From assembly GCA_001795245.1 (NCBI GenBank), contig MGOD01000093.1, forward strand, positions 2,479 to 8,774: a stretch of DNA of 6,296 bases, given 5' to 3'. The position numbers were made by a program, and so were the translations under genes. The stretch's first letter is position 1. The number at the start of each line of letters is the position of its first letter. Positions 5,850 to 6,296 of this stretch are shown here, piece by piece. Source of the stretch: Chloroflexi bacterium RBG_16_70_13 (lineage in GTDB: Bacteria; Chloroflexota; Limnocylindria; Limnocylindrales; CSP1-4). The notes beneath the pieces are model-generated. The model was not told the DNA's origin. It did not search any database and saw nothing but the letters and a program-made list of their open reading frames with translations.

Positions 5850-6296
5850 ATCGTGGCGCCGTCACCGCCCTCGCCGCGCTCACCGGCCCGGACGGCCTTC
5901 ACGAGCGGGTGCGCGGCGGCCGCCGAGCGGACCGCGTCGCGGAGCGCGCCGGTGCCCAGGCCATGGATGACGGTCACCCGGTCCAGGCCGGCCAGCGAGC
6001 CGTCCTCGAGGTAGCGGTCGAGCGCCGCGAGCGCCTCGTCCACCCGGGCGCCACGAAGGTCAAGCGAGGATGGCACCGTCCGCGCCCGGCTGAGGCGGAT
6101 GGCGTCGACGTTGCCGCCTCGTACGCCGGCGAGAGCCGGCTCGGGCGTGAGGGCCTCGACGAGGTCCTCGAGGGGCACGCTGACGCGCATCCCGCCCGCC
6201 TCGAGGGTGACGCGACTGCCGTCCCGGTCGAGAGCCGCGATCCGACCCTCCCAGCCGCCCGACCGGCTTCGGGCCCGCTCCCCCACTCGCCACGTC
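5834..6296 (-). CDS. mutS2: MutS2 C-terminal region with Smr domain, 5' partial
   Basis: Only the last 154 codons (including stop) of a much longer gene are in the window; MutS2 proteins are usually about 780 residues. The frame is open to the right edge (T-W-R-V-G-E-R...), so the GTG at 6286 is probably internal. The visible part starts with a small KOW-like segment (GERARSRSGGWEG through VPLEDLVEAL), typical of MutS2 just before its Smr domain. Counting from the edge, the Smr domain runs from about residue 76 and has LDLRG, RVDEALAALDRYL, the IHGLGTGALRDAV motif (HGxGxG at 111-116), HPLVKAVRAG and GEGGDGATIV. The DLR and HGxGxG motifs used by nuclease-active Smr domains are both present. 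In studied bacteria MutS2 either suppresses homologous recombination or splits collided ribosomes; which applies here cannot be told. The pairing of KOW-like and Smr segments makes MutS2 far more likely than a stand-alone Smr protein, but the ATPase core is not seen. Confidence 0.9.
   Translation of the reverse strand, partial: TWRVGERARSRSGGWEGRIAALDRDGSRVTLEAGGMRVSVPLEDLVEALTPEPALAGVRGGNVDAIRLSRARTVPSSLDLRGARVDEALAALDRYLEDGSLAGLDRVTVIHGLGTGALRDAVRSAAAAHPLVKAVRAGERGEGGDGATIVSLG

Overview
The window is a GC-rich piece of bacterial chromosome; 660 bases counted by hand (721-1380) are about 67% GC. It carries five core housekeeping genes and no sign of a mobile element, phage, CRISPR array or RNA gene. 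A fused HisIE, a MutS2 with a Smr domain, and a PBP1A with a Pro/Thr/Gly-rich tail together fit a high-GC Chloroflexota-type bacterium better than a typical actinomycete, because most actinomycetes keep HisI and HisE separate and lack MutS2. That placement is inference from gene content and was not tested by any search.

Layout from left to right. (1) The 3' part of hisIE (+), a histidine biosynthesis enzyme cut by the window edge, ends at 695. (2) A family S51 peptidase E-like gene (-) occupies 711-1385 and converges on hisIE across a 15-bp gap. (3) tyrS (-), tyrosyl-tRNA synthetase, lies at 1443-2843 on the same strand as the peptidase and 57 bp upstream of it, so the two may be co-transcribed. 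(4) A short divergent regulatory region at 2844-2926 separates tyrS from (5) a large class A penicillin-binding protein gene (+), 2927-5818. (6) The 3' end of mutS2 (-), running off the right edge, converges on the PBP gene, again across a 15-bp gap, with a perfect inverted repeat over the mutS2 stop codon.

The genes belong to separate processes: histidine synthesis, peptide turnover, tRNA charging, peptidoglycan synthesis, and ribosome rescue or DNA maintenance. Nothing suggests a joint accessory system. The only stretches without a gene are 15 bp (696-710), 57 bp (1386-1442), 83 bp (2844-2926) and 15 bp (5819-5833).

I found no previously undescribed system. The most unusual points are in the PBP1A: eight cysteines, all predicted outside the membrane, and a C-terminal Pro/Thr and Gly-rich linker followed by a hydrophobic segment and an arginine cluster. 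Next is an extra segment of about 30 residues in TyrRS just before its KFGKS loop.
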